A stretch of DNA of 6,514 nt from Bacillota bacterium (GTDB lineage Bacteria > Bacillota_E > Sulfobacillia > Sulfobacillales > Sulfobacillaceae): contig JAKAAL010000250.1 in NCBI GenBank assembly GCA_021802375.1, positions 1 to 6,514 on the forward strand, in the 5' to 3' direction. The position numbers and the translations under genes are program-made. This document shows, piece by piece, positions 5,410 through 6,514 of this stretch. The notes beneath the pieces were generated by a model that did not search any database, was not told the origin of the DNA, and saw nothing but the letters and a program-made list of their open reading frames with translations. Each line of letters opens with the position of its first letter. The stretch's first letter is position 1.

Positions 5410-6514
5410 TGATCGGTCTCCCGTGGCCTTAAAATCATTGTCCGCCAAAGGGAAAATTGAGGATAAAACAGCGACTGCCAGGAAACTTTTTCTCCAGAGT
5501 GAATGGATCGAAATCCCCACACCACGAGAGTCATAGCAACCATATAAGACAGCGACTGGGAAGTCGCCATCCACAGCACCTGGTGGGATCGGAGTGCCAC
5601 GAGACTACCTGCCGCGACAACAGCAAACCCGGCTAATGACGACCAGGTTCCCCACTCTGGGTGACCTTTGCCTGCCAAGTCTCCTGTTAACACTTTAGAC
5701 CAAGCGAATAAGGAAACCCCGGGCAGCAAAATCCAAAGCAACGGCACCGCTCCTTTAAAGGAGGCGCCCCAAATTTTTGGCAAAAGCCAGGGAGACGTTA
5801 GCGCAGCCACACCTCCGAGTACTACTGTGCCCCATCCCATAGCGTTAGCTATTAAGGCCGTTCGTGTTCCGTCACTTTCACTCCTGGCTACCCTAGGCAA
5901 CAGGACACTAGATACTGCAGAAGGTGCATACCAAAGAAGTTCCGAGAAGGTCACCGCCAACCAATAAAATCCGGTTTGCCGAGGCATCAACATCAACCCA
6001 GTAACATAAAGACCCACTCGGTAATTGAGAAATTGGGCCACATTTCCGAGGTGGCCCTTAATGCCGAAACCTAGGGCTTGCTTCATCACCCTCAAACGCC
6101 ATCGTGGAATGGCTTGACCTTTAAATGCGATTAAAGACACCAACAGACCCAAAAACGGCATCCATACGTAAATAGTCGCAACCACAAGCACGGTCAAGCC
6201 CCATCCTAGCGCAACAATCATCACTGCCGTCAATTGTCCTAGTCGAGGGAGGATGCTTACCCAAAACACGTACCGCATCCGATTTTGCGCTACCAGAACC
6301 GACGCGCTCCCGTTGGTTAGGATTTGCAACGGAACATAGACTAACAGGGCGGTCCTTAAATCCCAAGGCATACTGGTGCGAATAGGCCCTGGCCAAACCA
6401 AAGGAAACCACGTTAAAACGCAAAGAGCCGCCGCCGTCGCGCTGATGGCCAAGACCACTAGCCAGCCCCACACCTCTTTTACTGAAACTCCACGACCAAT
6501 TAAATAGCTGGGAC
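5406..6514 (-). CDS. Wzx/PST-type polysaccharide flippase (MOP superfamily), N-terminus outside window
   Basis: There are 368 visible residues, open to the window end, ending ...RPRETDQ. A GTG at 6473 could serve as a start, but the frame continues upstream without a stop (PSYLIGRGVSVKE precedes it). Family members usually have 420-500 residues, so the first helices are probably missing. About nine or ten hydrophobic segments are visible. Family-like stretches are GHLGNVAQFLNYRVGLYV (visible residues 153-170), GFYWLAVTFSELLW followed by SSVLLPRVA (181-209), PLLWILLPG and LAGKGHPEW. Such proteins move lipid-linked oligosaccharides across the cytoplasmic membrane for exopolysaccharide, capsule or teichuronic-type polymers. 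The gene is coupled to the downstream glycosyltransferase by ATGA, supporting a shared operon. Substrate specificity cannot be inferred. A teichoic-acid or O-antigen-like role is also possible. Confidence 0.88.
   Translation of the reverse strand, partial: PSYLIGRGVSVKEVWGWLVVLAISATAAALCVLTWFPLVWPGPIRTSMPWDLRTALLVYVPLQILTNGSASVLVAQNRMRYVFWVSILPRLGQLTAVMIVALGWGLTVLVVATIYVWMPFLGLLVSLIAFKGQAIPRWRLRVMKQALGFGIKGHLGNVAQFLNYRVGLYVTGLMLMPRQTGFYWLAVTFSELLWYAPSAVSSVLLPRVARSESDGTRTALIANAMGWGTVVLGGVAALTSPWLLPKIWGASFKGAVPLLWILLPGVSLFAWSKVLTGDLAGKGHPEWGTWSSLAGFAVVAAGSLVALRSHQVLWMATSQSLSYMVAMTLVVWGFRSIHSGEKVSWQSLFYPQFSLWRTMILRPRETDQ

Noticed and set aside
5410..5574. Longer start for the glycosyltransferase gene
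   Set aside because: The added 55 residues overlap the flippase gene in another frame and do not resemble a GT-B start; the ATGA start at 5409 has a ribosome site.
5668..5967. 99-codon plus-strand frame opposite the flippase gene
   Set aside because: It is antisense to a clear membrane-protein gene and its translation shows no domain-like features.
6121..6471. 116-codon minus-strand frame overlapping the flippase gene
   Set aside because: It is an out-of-frame shadow of the flippase coding sequence, lacking the hydrophobic segments of the true frame.

Overview
The window carries four confident protein genes, one unrecognised partial gene and a small inverted-repeat element. Strong AGGAGG ribosome sites, a classical Sec signal peptide, a lipobox lipoprotein and a spore-type GH18 glycosidase with a peptidoglycan-binding module point to a Gram-positive-type bacterium, most likely in the Bacillota. 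The two exported proteins are strikingly poor in charged residues: the first has no lysine in its first 424 residues and the second has no arginine at all. The two cytoplasmic or membrane-associated proteins have ordinary charge. That contrast would suit an acidophile, and a Sulfobacillus-like organism is my guess, not something the sequence proves.

Layout. (1) Positions 1-333 are bounded by a perfect 22-bp inverted repeat (1-22 and 312-333). Inside, on the minus strand, lies a well-formed ribosome site with a GTG start, opening a reading frame that leaves the window at base 1. This may be a MITE-like remnant, an invertible segment, or the edge of a larger inverted repeat. (2) Positions 334-500 are AT-rich and probably hold the promoter of the next gene. 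(3) Positions 501-3707 (+) encode a 1068-residue secreted multidomain GH18 glycosidase: signal peptide, TIG domain, propeller-like repeats interrupted by four ~60-residue tandem repeats, then a GH18 barrel with a peptidoglycan-binding domain nested in it. (4) Positions 3704-4369 (+) encode a Ser/Pro-rich lipoprotein, coupled to the GH18 gene by an ATGA overlap. (5) On the minus strand, converging on this pair with a 4-bp tail overlap, are a Wzx-type polysaccharide flippase (5406-6514, N-terminus outside the window) and a GT-B glycosyltransferase (4366-5409), again joined by an ATGA overlap.

Taken together, the region looks like the edge of a cell-surface polysaccharide locus. The minus-strand pair would assemble and export a glycan. 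The plus-strand pair would put a cell-wall-binding glycosidase and an anchored lipoprotein outside the membrane, where they could remodel peptidoglycan or the exported polymer. This functional link is inferred from adjacency only. No tRNA, rRNA, CRISPR array or complete insertion sequence was seen.
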